Of a DNA stretch of 64,000 nucleotides, positions 1-12,374 are shown one piece after another. Under the pieces are notes generated by a model. That model worked only from the letters and a program-made list of their open reading frames with translations. It was not told the DNA's origin and searched no databases. A program made the position numbers and the translations under genes. Origin of the DNA: Megalobrama amblycephala (taxonomy: Eukaryota; Chordata; Actinopteri; Cypriniformes; Xenocyprididae); assembly GCF_018812025.1 (NCBI RefSeq), contig NC_063062.1:6023513-6087512 (forward strand), in the 5' to 3' direction. Every line of letters begins with the position of its first letter. The stretch's first letter is position 1.

Positions 1-29
1 CTGCCACAGTTGTAAACATTCACAGAACA

Positions 30-32
<3 letters not shown>

Positions 33-96
<64 letters not shown>
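33..96. repeat. (AC)n microsatellite
   Basis: About 32 uninterrupted AC dinucleotides, followed by a pyrimidine-rich stretch. A simple sequence repeat, probably length-polymorphic. Confidence 0.98.
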
Positions 97-98
<2 letters not shown>

Positions 99-551
99 CT
101 CTTTCTCTATAGCTTCAGTGTCTTCAGTAATCTCTTAGTAACTGCAGTGTACAACACCTCAGCAAAACTAATGACATTTCATTACTCTCTTCCCCTTAGA
201 GAAGCAAAATAACACTGCCAATACACTTGCGTTTAGTTGTCTACTTTGCCAAATTTCTAGCTTGGAATGTTTAGAAGGTTGAGTCCGTAATATCAACGAT
301 TCTCGCTGTTTGCTCAGTTGAAATAGAATAAGCTGAAACAACACAAATCTTACTTCACTTTTATTTGCACTCATTTTAATTGCCTTAAATGAAATTAAAT
401 GTTAAAATGTTAAGTTAACTTAAACCATTTGTGTTAGGACTACATGAATCATTTCTGTTGCATTGAATGAAACTGGGCAGTGGATTTCTAGTTCCCAGCA
501 TGCTTTGCACAGAGATAGATCAGGAGAGTAAATGTTGAAATTAAGTGCTTT

Positions 552-1784
552 TTAAAGGGTTAGTTCACCCAAAAATGATATTTCTGTGATTAATTACACT
601 CCCTCATGTCGTCCCAAACCGTAAGACCTTCGTTCATCTTTGGAACACAAATCAAGATATTTTTGATGAAATGTGAGGGTATGTGATCCACACATAGGCA
701 GCAGTGACATAGGCAGCAGAAATGTACTAAAGACATTGTTAAAACCATTGACGTGACTACTAAGTCCGAACGGCGGCTCAGTATTGGCCGGCTCTGGTCA
801 CGTGATCAGCATGATGCATGCGTGTGATGCTGACGCAGGAGCCTGCGTTCGGACATAAACACTGAGGGCCCTATAATACACCCGGCGCAATGCGACGCAA
901 GGCGCAGCGCAAGTGTGTTTGCTAGTTTGCGTCCGGCGCCGTTCGCGTTTTCCCGTTCAGCGCCATAAATGCATTTGCGCCAGTTAGTGCGCCCATGGGC
1001 GTGCTGGTCTAAAAAAGAGGTGTGTTCAGGCGCATTGCTATTTTAAGGAGCTGAAAATAGACTGCGCCATAGACCAACTCAAACCTGGTCTAAAGTCTAA
1101 AGTCAATGGCGCAATGTTTTTTTGTTAGAGCGAGTTGGTAGAAACTGCGCCTCTGGGCGCGTCCGCAGTGCGCGTTGACTTTGCTTATTACACACAGGGA
1201 TGTGCATCACACAAACATGCCAAATATTAAAAACAAAAGGATTACAGTGTAAAAGAATATTATTGTGTAGGCTACATAAATATGAAATGAAGTGACGGAT
1301 CAGCTTTTTCCACCAACAAATTCCGCCATGTAAATAGCAATCCGCCATGGCGCGAGCGCATCTCGCTCTTAAAGGGAATGGGAGATGACACTCTGATTGG
1401 TTTATTGAACGTTACGCCCATTACTCATTAAGAGAATAGGGACAACCCATTTCAAAAATGCGCCCCGGCGCACGGACCGTTTTTCCGTCGTTAAAATAGC
1501 AAAAGTGGATTTGGACACGCCCTGAGTGCACCTGCGCCGTGCGCTTTACACTTTGCGTTTAGATCGTTAAAATAGGGCCCTGAAGCTCTGCAATGAAAAC
1601 AGCGTAGCAGTATGACAGGGGAATGCCTTTACTGCCTATGTGTGGATCAGATACCCTCAGATTTCATCAAAAATATCTTAATCAGTGTTCCGAAGACAAA
1701 ATGAAGGTCTTACAGGTTTGGGACGACATGAGGGTACGTAACCAATGACAGAAATTTCATTTTTTGGGTGAACTAACCCTTTAA
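552..1784. mobile_element. TTAA-flanked foldback MITE with a nested insertion
   Basis: Starts TTAAAGGGTTAGTTCACCC and ends with the inverted copy GGGTGAACTAACCCTTTAA, so a TTAA lies at both ends. The inner arms (Cys-free, non-coding) are also inverted: the 'cgtaagaccttcgttcatc' type segment near 620 is mirrored near 1700. The family recurs in this window at 2575, 17580, 31838 and, in variant form, 10570, 14133, 28771, 31141, 36289 and 37527. A second element (866-1580) has inserted near the hairpin centre. The TTAA target fits piggyBac- or Kolobok-type transposases. The family resembles the palindromic teleost MITEs called Angel, but I do not assert the name. Confidence 0.8.
866..1580. mobile_element. 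Nested GGGCCC-ended non-autonomous DNA element
   Basis: Begins GGGCCCTATAATACACC and ends TTAAAATAGGGCCC, flanked on both sides by TGA, which would be a 3-bp target duplication as in PIF/Harbinger transposons. The body is rich in GCGCAA-type motifs. Related copies lie at 25063-25916 and, degraded, near 60676-61368. It has no coding capacity. Confidence 0.7.
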
Positions 1785-2574
1785 TGTGTTTTTCTTTTTA
1801 GTAAAGGGAAAGGCTTGTTGGTGTTTAATGTTAAGGTATGCTGGACATTTAAAAGAGTTTCTCTGTTGAAGTGGTTACCACTGTGCTGAAGATTAGAGCT
1901 TGTTGTTAGGTTGTGGGTGGTGACATTAAACTATCATGCCTGTTGCTTTACTCATTGAGCCATAGCTTTGTCGGCATCGTTGCAGTAATTGGTAGCATTT
2001 TATTCATTATATTCAAATGCTATAGCTATAAAAAGTCATGTATGAACATGTTCCAGACAAGCTATTTATTGTAACTTGAAGTGATTACAGTGCTGCTCTT
2101 CTTCATAGGCAGATTTAGCCATCTGCGTACGGTTTATGATCCCGCCCCCCAATCATGAGAATCAGACAATGATGAAACTCTCATGTGTGCAACAGCTACC
2201 CACAACCTAAGCACAAGCTTCACTCTTCACCACAACGGTAACCACAAAAACGATGAATTTAAGTTCATACAACAAGACTACAATAAGTCAGTCCAAACTA
2301 ATTATTTTTTGTTGGAAAAATATAATTCAATTTCATGGAAATATTTTCCTTAAGTTCACTCAACAAATTCTTCTTCTGACACAAGAATCTAAATTAATTA
2401 TTTGTTTAAATGGACTTCTTGTTGTCTTGTTGTATGAACTTAATTGTGTGGAAAAGTTCAATTAAGTTCAAAGAACAAACATTAAACTGTTCAAAAATTA
2501 CAGTAAAGACATTTATAATGTTAAAAAAAGATTTCGGTAATACTTTACAATAATGTTTCATTTGTTAACTTTAC
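1785..2574. other. Intronic sequence, nothing recognised
   Basis: AT-rich DNA between two MITEs. I see no exon with splice sites, no RNA gene and no clear repeat structure. Confidence 0.6.
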
Positions 2575-3368
2575 TTAAAGGGTTTGTTCACCCAAAAATG
2601 AAAATTCTGTCATTTATTACTTACCCTCATGCCGTTCCAAACCCGTAAGACCTTCGTTAATCTTCGGAACACAAATTAAGATATTTTAGTTGAAATCCGA
2701 TGGCTCTGTGAGACCTCCATAGGGATCAATGACATTTCCTCTCTCAAGATCCATAAAGGTACTAAAAACATATTTAAATCAGTTCATGTGAGTACAGTGG
2801 TTCAATATTAATATTATAAAGCAACAAGAATATTTTTGGTGCGCCAAAAAAACAAAATAACTACTTATAAAGTGATGACCGATTTCAAAACACTGCTTCA
2901 GGAAGCATCGGAGCACAGTGAATCAGTGTATCGAATCTGCTGTTCGGAGCGCCAAAGTCACGTGATTTCAGCCGTTGGCAGTTTGACACGCGATCTGAAT
3001 CATGATTCGATACACTGATTCATTTGTGCTCCGAAGCTTCCTGAAGCAGTGTTTTGAAATCGGCCATCACTCAATAAGTAGTTATTTTGTTTTTTTTGGC
3101 GCTCCAAAAATATTCTCGTCGCTTTATAATATTAATATTGAACCACTGTACTGACATGAACCGATTTAAATATGTTTTTAGTACATTTATGGATCTTGAG
3201 AGAGGAAGTGTCATTGCTCCCTATGGAGGCCTCACGGAGCCATCGGATTTCAACTAAAATATCTTAATTTGTGTTCTGAAGATGAACAAAGGTCTTACGG
3301 GTGTGGAACGACATGAGGGTGAGTAATAATTGACAGAATTTTCATTTTTGGGTGAACTAACCCTTTAA
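2575..3368. mobile_element. Complete TTAA-flanked foldback MITE
   Basis: A 794-bp near-palindrome. TTAA is at both ends (2575-2578, 3365-3368), and the arms pair along nearly their whole length: GGTTCAATATTAATATTATAAAG near 2810 is mirrored near 3125, and ACACTGCTTCAGGAAG near 2890 is mirrored near 3040. The centre is the CACGTGATTTCAGCC region near 2960. No coding capacity. As RNA it would form a very long hairpin. Confidence 0.85.
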
Positions 3369-3479
3369 CTACTTTAGTTAACATGAACTAATGGGAATGT
3401 AAACTCTTTGAATTGGATGAGCAGGATAAATTGCATTTTTTTTTCATCTTCTGGGAAACATGTAATTATCTTTTGTAGC

Positions 3480-4080
3480 TTCTGAAGGGCAGTACTAAAT
3501 TAAAAAATATGATCTTTAAACAAAATAATAAATTTTGCACATCATCTTGTTCAAAAAGTTTTCACCCCTCGGCTCTTAATGCATTGTGTTTCCTTCTGAA
3601 GCATCAGTGAATGTTTGAACCTTTTTTAATAGTTGAGTTTGAGTCCCTCAGTTGTCCTCCAAGTGAAAATATGGATCTCAAAATCATACAGTCACTGCTG
3701 GAAAGGGTTCAAATATGCAAAAAAAATCCTGGAAAATTTTTGGGACCTGGAGGATTTTTCTGAAGAACAGAGCTCAGTTTAACTGCTCAGGACAAACAAG
3801 GGACTCATGAACAACCATCACAAAATAAAACAAAAAAACATTAGTAGACCATCAGGTAACCACACACAGTATTAAAAATCAATGGTTCCCAAACTTTTGA
3901 ACAGGGTTATTTTAATAAATTCAGCTATTTTTATTTTTTTTTGTCTTGTTGAGCTGTTATGTGAAATAGTTTATTCAGGACAGTACTAAATAAAAACATA
4001 ACATGTAATTTTCATGATCCTTCTTATTTTTGCATATTCTGCAAGGGGTATGTCAACTTTTGAGCTCAACTGTATATACA
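3480..4080. repeat. Dispersed cyprinid repeat (interspersed, non-coding)
   Basis: I recognise this as an abundant zebrafish/carp dispersed repeat from its sequence ('cggctcttaatgcattgtg', 'tcccaaacttttgaacaggg', ending 'acttttgagctcaactgta'). No second copy in the window supports this, so the boundaries and the assignment rest on memory. Confidence 0.5.
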
Positions 4081-5330
4081 CTGCAGTATTTTCCACTATG
4101 TTTGTGTGTTCAACATACCTCCTCTGCATGTATGTCACAGAGCTTGTTCCCGGACAGAAGTTTGTTCTTCAAGCTTTTATTCTGCAAGGCAGGAAAAGGC
4201 AATAAATAGAGATATACTGTACAGACGGCTTTGTAACATCAAACATGAAACAAGCCCCGACGTCTTGTTTTATCTAGGCAAATACACTCAATTTAATGGT
4301 ACCCTGTCCCTGCATACAAAAGCAATGCTTCAACTGTTTCCATAGAGTTCATTTTGACAGTTCCCTCACAGGCTTATTGAAGCTCAAGGTGACCCAGGAG
4401 TATATGCCTCATTTCTGTAATAACCCGCAGTGGATGTCTTTATGGAAATAGATGATGGTAGATTAAGAATCAATACAGAGATGATGGTGGTGCTGAGTTT
4501 AATCTAGTGCTTTTCTCCACCTCCTCCTCTGTTTGTCTCTCTGTTCGTGTCCTTTTGCTTTTATTTTTTCTCTCATTATCTCTCTCTCTCGGCCTCAATT
4601 TCTCACTTCCTTTGTCTGTGTGTTACTCTCAGATGCAAATGTACATGCTTTTACTGCCAATGTCACTCAGATTCAGACCTACCAGGATTTCACAGGACTT
4701 TTTTCTGATAATTGCGGTCCAAAAAAATGTCTGAATTACTAGAGGCTTTTCTCCAAAATTGTGATGCTGAGGTGGTACTTTAGGTGTTGTTTTGCAGTGA
4801 AAACCCACCAGCAATCATGCAATTAGTGTTAGTGACAGTAGAAGTGCAATTACCTTTAATTGTTTTAGTCCATAATAACAGTACAAATTGAAATATTAAG
4901 ACAACAATGATGCCATAGGCTTTACATTTGTGTATTCAGCGTAAACAGAGGGATCGTGTTAATAAAACCTTTTCAGTCATTAACGCAAATAGACAGTTCG
5001 GTTGTGAGAGTTCTGGGAATAATTTTCTTTAGACACAACATTTATAACTAATTTAATGTCATACATAAACAGCAATTTACTACTCTCGTTCATTACCGTT
5101 GCGTTAGCGTCATTAAAGTCCACCTGCAAACAATTTTATCACTTAAAACTTAACTTTAATTATCAAAATTACATATTTAAATGTTTTTTCCCTGTGAAAA
5201 TAATGTAACTCTATGCCTTTGCTTCATTTAGTATATGTGGAGCCATGAATATGCAAATTAGTCCCCGCCTCCACTCACTCACACCAGCTCAGATTACCTG
5301 ATCCACTCAGTCAACTGTAGTAAACGCTAC
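4081..5330. other. Intronic sequence without recognised genes
   Basis: Contains a CT-rich tract near 4510-4600 and short open frames without splice or start context. The 5200-5330 part and 7034-7300 flank the hAT-like element and may together be an older insertion; I could not delimit it. Confidence 0.5.
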
Positions 5331-7033
5331 ATAATGGCCAGTGTTGGGGTAGTTACTCAAAAAATGTAATTAGTTACTAGTTACTAGTTACTTCTGTAAA
5401 TTGTAATGAGATTACTTTACTAGTTACTGGATTTGAAAAGTAACTTCACTACTTATTACTTTACTTTACTTTTTCTTAATTTACCATGTAGATACATGGA
5501 CAAACATCATAGCCCTATCATCACTTAATCTTTCTGCATAGAGTTTATTGTATAAATATTGAACATATGAGAACAATAACCCAGTCTGCACAAAGAAATA
5601 TGCCTCACCGTAAAATCCAGAAACAACAGGATAAAGAAAGCTATGGTGGGGTCATTTTAAAATGGTGTCAACACACAAGTTTCAAAACACAGGCTTTGAA
5701 TCGCTAATTCAAAAGTGAAAGTATAATGCTCACGGCCGCACGGGCATTCATAATGGCACCGCGACAGTGGACACGCACGGTTATGAACGCCCGTGAATGC
5801 ATTTTAATGATGGGTTCATTAATGATGAATTTATTATTATTATTATTATTAATAAAAAACCCAACAACAAAACAATACAATCAATGACAAACTCGCTTAA
5901 ATAGGCGCTCAGTCAAAGATGAGGCGAAATGGGCAAAGTGAGGTGCGACTCTAGTTCAGCCCACTTTGAATTGAGCAGACGCGTTCAGTTCTGTAAAACT
6001 GAATGGTCACATACAAAATAAAGAAATAAAATATGATGTTTTGTTGCCAAATTTAGATTTTTTAAAATTTGATTATTATTTAGTCTATTTGTTTGATTTG
6101 TAATTATTCAATTATAATTTAATTAATTGCTTGTCATCAACTTGCAATTCCCTCGCGAACCCCCGTTTGGGAAACCCTGTTTTTTTAGAACATTATTTAC
6201 ATTCATTCCTTGGCGACGCGTCATGCAGCCAAGCTACAGGTATCGCGTTTATTTTGTTTTTCCTTTTTTATTTAAAATATTCACAAACTTGTTAACTAGG
6301 CTATTTCATGAATTATATGATATTTTCCGATTGTCATATGTGGAAGTGAATGTGTTTTGTTTAAACACCTTTATAATGATCATGTTAGTTGATAAAACAG
6401 AGGATCTGTCGGATTTACATTACATAAATTCATCAATTTTTAATAAGAGAGTAGGCCTAAACTTTAAAGGATTATCGCAGCTTCCATATGAGTGTATGGA
6501 ATCAGCATTTAACAAACTATAAATGTCTTTTTTATGTATAGCCTAGTCCTCATTCAAACGTCTGAAATCTCAAATAAACATGTGGTTGAAAACTTAGTTG
6601 TGAAATATGAAAAGCACAGAGCGCGTCAATCTCTGGCTCAGCGCCAGCAGCGGGAAAGCAGGTTTGAATTTAGCGTATTGAACGTTCTCATCACACCGGT
6701 GTTATGCCGAAACCTGCCGAAACCCCCTGTCTCCGTCTCCATCTCCATTTCCCGCTCCAGCAGCTACGTCAAATCGATCTCTATGGCAACGGCACACATA
6801 CAGGCACACGCATGCACGCACCACTTAAACAGAGAGAACTTTACACACAGGCAAACACGGCTTGGGTAACGCAAGAAAGCGCGTTCCTATAGTCTAGTAA
6901 AGTAGTGTAGTTACCAATATTATTAGTGTAATGCGTTACTTTACTTCGTTACCCAAAAAAGTAATATCGTTACTGTAATCCGTTACTGTAATCCGTTACT
7001 TTGTAACTCGTTACCCCCAACACTGATAATGGC
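5331..7033. mobile_element. hAT-like non-autonomous element with 8-bp target duplication
   Basis: The element proper (5339-7025) starts CAGTGTTGGGGTAGTTACTC and ends TTACCCCCAACACTG, forming CAGTGTTGGGG-type terminal inverted repeats. It is bounded by an exact 8-bp direct repeat ATAATGGC (5331-5338 and 7026-7033). These are hAT superfamily hallmarks. The subterminal regions are full of GTTACT/AGTAAC repeats, possible transposase-binding sites. A 131-codon frame at 6127-6522 does not look like transposase, so mobilisation would need a transposase in trans. Confidence 0.9.
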
Positions 7034-7458
7034 AAATGGAAATATTGGTTTAATTCAGCCGTATATGTTTGAAACAGAAACTGATTCAGACAAGGTTACA
7101 CAAACCATGTTCCCTTTCGCCATCTCAGAGTCAGATAGCTGTCTTTTAAAATCAGCATCCTTAAAAATGCTTTGAACATCAGACAGTCAGTGGAGAAAAG
7201 CCCCGCCCACACGTCACAAGATTGGTTACATGTTTGTGATGGAAGGAAACAGGGGCGTTGTTGAGACTGTCTTTGGTACACTGTAGTTTTAAATAGAAAA
7301 ATGGTGTTGACTGATGAATTTGCACATGGTTTGTCTTAAAGCATATTAAAAAAAACACATAGACATATAAACATTAAACATAACATTAATTAATAACAAC
7401 TTGATTTTCAACACAGGGGGATTTTTTTGCTCTAACACTATTTTACAGTGTTCTTGTT

Positions 7459-8251
7459 TAGGGCTGGGCGATATACCTGTACCTAAAATCTTGATATCTT
7501 CCAAATTTTGGAGATAATTGATATACTGTATATTTTAATATTTTTGCATTTGATCTATAATAATTTAAAAAATTATTTTCTTTTGCCACAATTAAAAACA
7601 ACAAACATGATTTTAATAGACCAGCTATTGTTTGTAAGCACATTAAAAATGTTTAGTGCAAAAAAAAAAAAAAACCAGAAAACCTCTAGAAAACCTAGTG
7701 ACCACTTAATTAAATTAATTAACATATGTAAATGTAACAATATGAATATTCTGACAGCTTCTTTAGAGCAATATAATTCACATACATCTTACACTGTGCA
7801 AAAATCCTGCAAGTGTTTATGCATTCAGATGGGGAACTAGTTTCTGGAACACATAAGTACTTCTTGGCTAGTTTTGCAGGAGGAAAGACATTGCCTGTTG
7901 GTGCTGTCTTTGGCATATTATTCTTAGTTTTCAACAATATTTGGATATTTTTGTAATTTTTTATTGATTATTAGGTAACACTTTATTTTAGCATGCATAT
8001 TACTAGAATATTGGCTGCATATTAGTACTTATTAAGCGCATATCAATGCCTTATTTTGCATGACCTAATTCTACATTCTTATACCCAATATCTAAACTTA
8101 AACCTTACTAACTATTAATAAACAGTAAATTAGGAGTTTATTGAGAGAAAAGTTGTAGTTAATAGTTTATATGTGTTCCCTATACTGAAGTGTTACCGAT
8201 TATTAAATTATCATGATAATATTGCTTATATTCGATATATCACCCAGCCAT
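7459..8251. mobile_element. hAT-like element with TAGGGCTGGGCGATAT end, carrying a nested element
   Basis: The left end TAGGGCTGGGCGATAT is mirrored by ATATATCACCCAGCC near 8236-8249. This end sequence is common on fish hAT-type MITEs. I could not find a clean target duplication. A smaller element (7973-8197) sits inside the right part. Confidence 0.55.
7965..8205. mobile_element. Small hAT-like MITE, GGTAACAC ends, 8-bp target duplication
   Basis: The element 7973-8197 begins GGTAACACTTTATTTTAG and ends GAAGTGTTACC. It is flanked by a perfect 8-bp repeat GATTATTA (7965-7972 and 8198-8205). It is 225 bp long with no coding capacity. Relatives or fragments are at 11553, 17347-17557 and 20624-20808. 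Confidence 0.8.
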
Positions 8252-8459
8252 GTGCTTACTATAGTAATAACAGCAAATTATGCATAATTGCAAGCAACTA
8301 ACTTTAAACCAAACCATAACCATAATTTTATATACACAATAAAATTATATATACAATAAGTACATGTTATTATTTGTATAATAGCACTGTAACAAGGGCA
8401 CCGTAAAATAAAGTGTAACCTTTTTTTTAAAAAATATATTAGCAAAGGATGCATTAAAC

Positions 8460-8630
8460 TGATTAAAAGTGACAATAAAACTTTTACATTGTTACAAAAG
8501 ATTTATGTTTCAAATAAATGTTATATCATGTAAATCATGTGACACTGAAGATTGGAGTAATGGCTGCAGAAAATTCAGCTTTGCCATCACAGAAAAAAAG
8601 TGCTTTACAAAGAAATAAATGAAATGAAAA
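8460..8630 (+). repeat. Fragment of abundant cyprinid dispersed repeat ('aaagatttctgtttcaaataaatg' family)
   Basis: Shares the motifs 'gttacaaaagatttatg', 'tgtgacactgaagattgg' and 'aattcagctttgccatcac' with copies at 46700-47070, 55590-55880 and 25020-26230, and in reverse at 11755-12290. Confidence 0.7.
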
Positions 8631-9065
8631 AAGTTGAACAGTAAAGTGAACACACATCTACAAACTTACTGATGTTAATGTTAATCTAACTAGTCAGTAA
8701 ATGAGTGTGACTGGAAAACTTGGTCTTAGCATTTCTGAACATTCTAATATTTATGTGAAGATCAAGGGCACATTTCAAGTAGCACGTTCAAGGGCACTGC
8801 GGAACGAGACGCTTTTTATAGGGTCATTCCAAATGAACTTGAGTAAATGGACAGGACACAAAAGAGACAGTATTGAATGCTGTTTTATTTGTCTGAACAG
8901 TCTTAACTGCTATGACTTCTGCTACTACTGAAGGTTTTTTAAATATTGTGGCACACTTGTCTTTATCTAGTGTTCATGTTGTATTGCAAAATACTTTTGC
9001 TGCTATTGAGGAGGGATAAGGTTATGTTTTGGGACAGATTTGGTGGTATGGTTAGGTTTAAGGTA

Positions 9066-9544
9066 GTCTCAGCCTCAAACATCACGTCTGCAGACCATTG
9101 GCTTAACGTCTGATGCACATGGCACAGAAAAGAGTTTCAGAGTCGTCATTTTGATTGGTTGAATTCTCCAGGATTGTCTTTAATGGTCCACCTGGAAACA
9201 AAGCCGTCGTGAAGCCAAACCCCCTTATGGAAAAAGAAAGCCGCCGTGTTTACAACTGTGACAATGAGCACTTGTCAGGGATAATGCTGGATTTTTATAG
9301 GTATGTGAAGTTCACAGCACCATTGCTGTGCCATTATTTCAGTAAACTTGCATGACGTTCTTAAATGATTTGTCTGTTATTGTAGGGACATTGACATTAC
9401 ATTTTCATGCCCCTAAACATGACGCTGAGCCAAACGAACTGCGATTGGTTGCTTTACATGTCAGTCCGATGGCCAATGAAAGCTGCTATAGAGTCCAGAC
9501 CTTCTGCTGTCAGTCTGAAGATCTGGCTGCATGAGACTAGGTTT
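9066..9544. repeat. Dispersed repeat copy 1 (AGTCTCA-ended, intact relative to copy at 21959)
   Basis: The ends are inverted: AGTCTCA near 9066 and TGAGACTAGG at 9533-9542. The sequence aligns with 21959-23060 at both ends: 'ccattggcttaacgtctgatg' on the left, and 'gagtccagaccttctgc' with 'cagtctgaagatct' on the right. Copy 2 carries an extra element in its middle, so this copy preserves the uninterrupted form. Confidence 0.7.
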
Positions 9545-10569
9545 AAGGGGTAAGGTAAGGGTCAAAAGTGTAATTATAGATCATTACAGAAATTATTTTT
9601 TTTACTAAGTAAAATGTAAAAACTCGTATAGTGCATTGCATTGTATCAAATGATTAACTTAAATTATAGTATTTAAAGACTCTTAATATAAAGTGGGTCC
9701 AAAATTGTTTGAATATTAAGTGGCAGTGATGTCTTTGTGTAGCAAGACCCTTCAGGGTGTTGATTCCCTTTCAAGTTTGTGTTTTTTAGCAGAAAAATTG
9801 TGAAAAATGAGACCAAATTGCACGCTATTACAAATAAAATGGCGAGTGAATTGTTTGAATTTGCATCATTAGATTGCATCTGTCTAACTAAGTGCAGTTT
9901 TTACTGTATTGCACCTAATTGTGGAATTTATTCTCATGGGGTGCAGAAATGCTCAGTGTTTCACTCACTTCCACCAACTGACGTTTGACAGAACATTTCA
10001 AAACAACTAAAAATGGCAAAGCCATTATCACAGCAGAACACTTGCTTTTCGGACCATATGTTCGGCGCTTCCGTCATTAAATTAACGCTGGAAGTTCAAC
10101 AGGCTCCTTTCTTCTTTTACTGTAATTACAACACCTGCTGTGTAACGAGTCACAGTGGCCCACACCAACAGATTGACTGGGGAATATATAATAGCTGCTG
10201 GGCCACAGAGGTGTTACATTAAAGTGACTGTGTGTGAAAGAGAAAGAATGGGAAAGAAAAGAAAGTAAGGGATGTTCCGAGAGCAAGTGAAAGAGTATTT
10301 GAGGTAATGAAGCAGAATAGCATTGCAATACGATTCAATGAGGTGGAATTGGCTGACTATCAAATCCACACACTTGCATCTCAACCCCTCTCTGAAGAAG
10401 AGCGAGTGCCCAAGTCTGCAAGAAAAATGGCAGCTGTCATTAAAAGTGACATGAGTCTGCCCTGCTACAGACGGCAATGACACAGGGATCCACCCAAGTA
10501 GATAGGGCACAGTGCAGTCAAGTCACTTCAAACAACAGCCGTGAACATTCAGATTTGAACCGCATAGCC
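9545..10569. other. Intronic sequence, nothing recognised
   Basis: Mixed-composition DNA with several short open frames, none with exon-like splice boundaries. No repeat family was identified. Confidence 0.5.
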
Positions 10570-10800
10570 TTAAAGGGACAGTTCACCCAAAAATGAGACT
10601 TCTGTCAGACTTTATTCAGCCTCAGATTGTTCCAAACTTGTATGACTTTCTTTATTCTGTTGGACTCAAAAGAAGGTATTTTGAAAAGTGTCCCAGTGTT
10701 TTTTGTCCTTACAATGAAAGCAGTTCCAGAGTCATTTAGATCGACATGAAGGTGAGTAAATGATGGCAGAATTTCCATTTTTGAGTGAACTATCCCTTAT
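10570..10800. mobile_element. Short TTAAAGGGACAGTTCACCC-type MITE
   Basis: Left end TTAAAGGGACAGTTCACCC, right end GAGTGAACTATCCCTTA. About 230 bp, a short relative of the longer foldbacks, and similar to 31141-31384. The right TTAA is degraded to TTAT. Confidence 0.75.
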
Positions 10801-11258
10801 TATTGTTATTTTGTAAAACTATAAAACTAAATTGAGTGATAAGCTAAAGTGTGATATAAGATTACCACCAGTATCTACTTTAATTATCTACGGCTTGACT
10901 TCAGTTGAACTAAAGGAGACGATTTTAATTTTGTGTTCAATTAAAAACGATTTCACCGCAGACTTTACCTTGAATAACACAGCATATTGCAGAAGTAATA
11001 GCATAATTTCTCCATTCATTCATTTATGATCAGCCGTTGGCAAAAACAACTGCTGTGGTTGATCGTTCTCTTCCTTGATGAAGGAAAACATTCAACATTG
11101 TTTCATTTAATTGCATTTAATCTCACATATCCTGTGAATGCCAGGACTATATTTTTTCTTTGATGTTCTGAGGCATTATTGCATATATTCAGAATTAATA
11201 CATTAATAATAATTCCTTCTCTTCAAAAACTGTAAAATAAAAAAGTGGTGCTCAGTAC

Positions 11259-11321
11259 CTCTTGCTGAAGGTCTTTGATGATTTTGGTCTTCTTTTCCAT
11301 TTCCATCTTTAAAAACTTTAT
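11259..11321 (-). CDS. luzp2: luzp2 coding exon (coiled coil)
   Basis: A 63-bp exon encoding exactly 21 residues (IKFLKMEMEKKTKIIKDLQQE), phase 0 at both sides. On the minus strand it is preceded by a pyrimidine-rich CCTTCCATGCAG acceptor and followed by a GTACTG donor. The peptide is highly charged with hydrophobic residues in heptad spacing and continues the coiled coil from the exon at 19172-19253. It matches my recollection of the LUZP2 segment that precedes 'NKSLKNKL'. That next exon was not found in the 11 kb to the left. Confidence 0.85.
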
Positions 11322-11552
11322 CTGCATGGAAGGGAAACAAATATTGCATGTTAAGGCCACACTGTTTAAAAAAAAAAAAAAAAAAAAATTAAAAAAGGTT
11401 TGCCTTAAAAATTTAAGTTAATACAATGAAGGTGATTGGTTTAATCAACAGAAACTCAAAATATTATGTTACCTGAACCACATTAATTGTCTAAGTTGAT
11501 TTGACAAAAAACAAAAAAAACAAAAATGTTGTGATAAATCATGAAAATATTT

Positions 11553-12300
11553 GGTAACACTTTATTTTAGGGTCTTTTAAGTTGCTTATTAGCATGCATA
11601 TTGATAGAATATTGGCTACCCAATACCTAAACTTAACAACTACCTTAACTATTAACAGTGTAGTGCAGTGGCATTTCATACAGAAAAAAACATCATAAAT
11701 TGTGCATGATTTCTAATCTGTTTTAACAAAGAATAAAGTATGCTGTTAATAATACACTACTGTTCTAAAGTTTGGGGACAGTAAGATTTTTTATAGAATT
11801 TGTTTTTGTTTTGTTTGTTTTTTTGTTTGTTTGTTTGTTTTCACAGGTTGCATTTATGTGTCTATCAAAAATACAGTAATAACATAATATTGTAAAATAT
11901 TATTATAAATTTTACATTTTTATTGCATTTGTTTTTCTATTTAAAATATAATTTATTTCTGTGATGGCCAAGCTAAATTTTCAGCATATCATGATTTTTC
12001 AGAATTCATTTTAATATGCTGATTTGATACTTAATAATCATATCTTATTATTATCAATGTTGAAAACAGTTGTCCTGCTTAATATTTGTGTGGAAACGGA
12101 AATACTTTTTTTTCCAAAATTCTTTGATGATCTGAAAGCTCAAAAGAACAGCATTTATTTTTTTTGAAATTTAAATCTTTATAACATTATGAATGTCATT
12201 CATGCCACTTTTGATCAATTGAATGAATCCTTGATAAATAAAAGCAATAATTTATTTTTCTTTTCTTTTTTTTTGCATGACAGTGTACAGTATATGTACA
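11553..12300. repeat. Fragments of GGTAACAC-type MITE and a reversed cyprinid dispersed repeat
   Basis: 11553-11680 has the left end of the GGTAACACTTTATTTTAG family with no matching right end. 11755-12290 reads as the reverse complement of the repeat seen at 46700-47070: 'tgttctaaagtttggggac', then 'ttaatatgctgatttg', then 'gatcaattgaatgaatcc'. Confidence 0.6.
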
Positions 12301-12374
12301 GAAATATAACTGCACAGTTATGTGAAAGCAAAAGAAAACCAAGAAACTGAGGCAGCCTTGGGTAGGGTAGAAAC

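Noticed and set aside
6127..6522. 131-codon frame as a gene
   Set aside because: Lies inside a hAT-like element, AT-rich, no recognisable domain, no splice or promoter support.
10077..10510. Overlapping minus-strand frames of 83 and 98 codons as exons
   Set aside because: No acceptor/donor pairs in suitable phase and no similarity to the luzp2 protein I recall.
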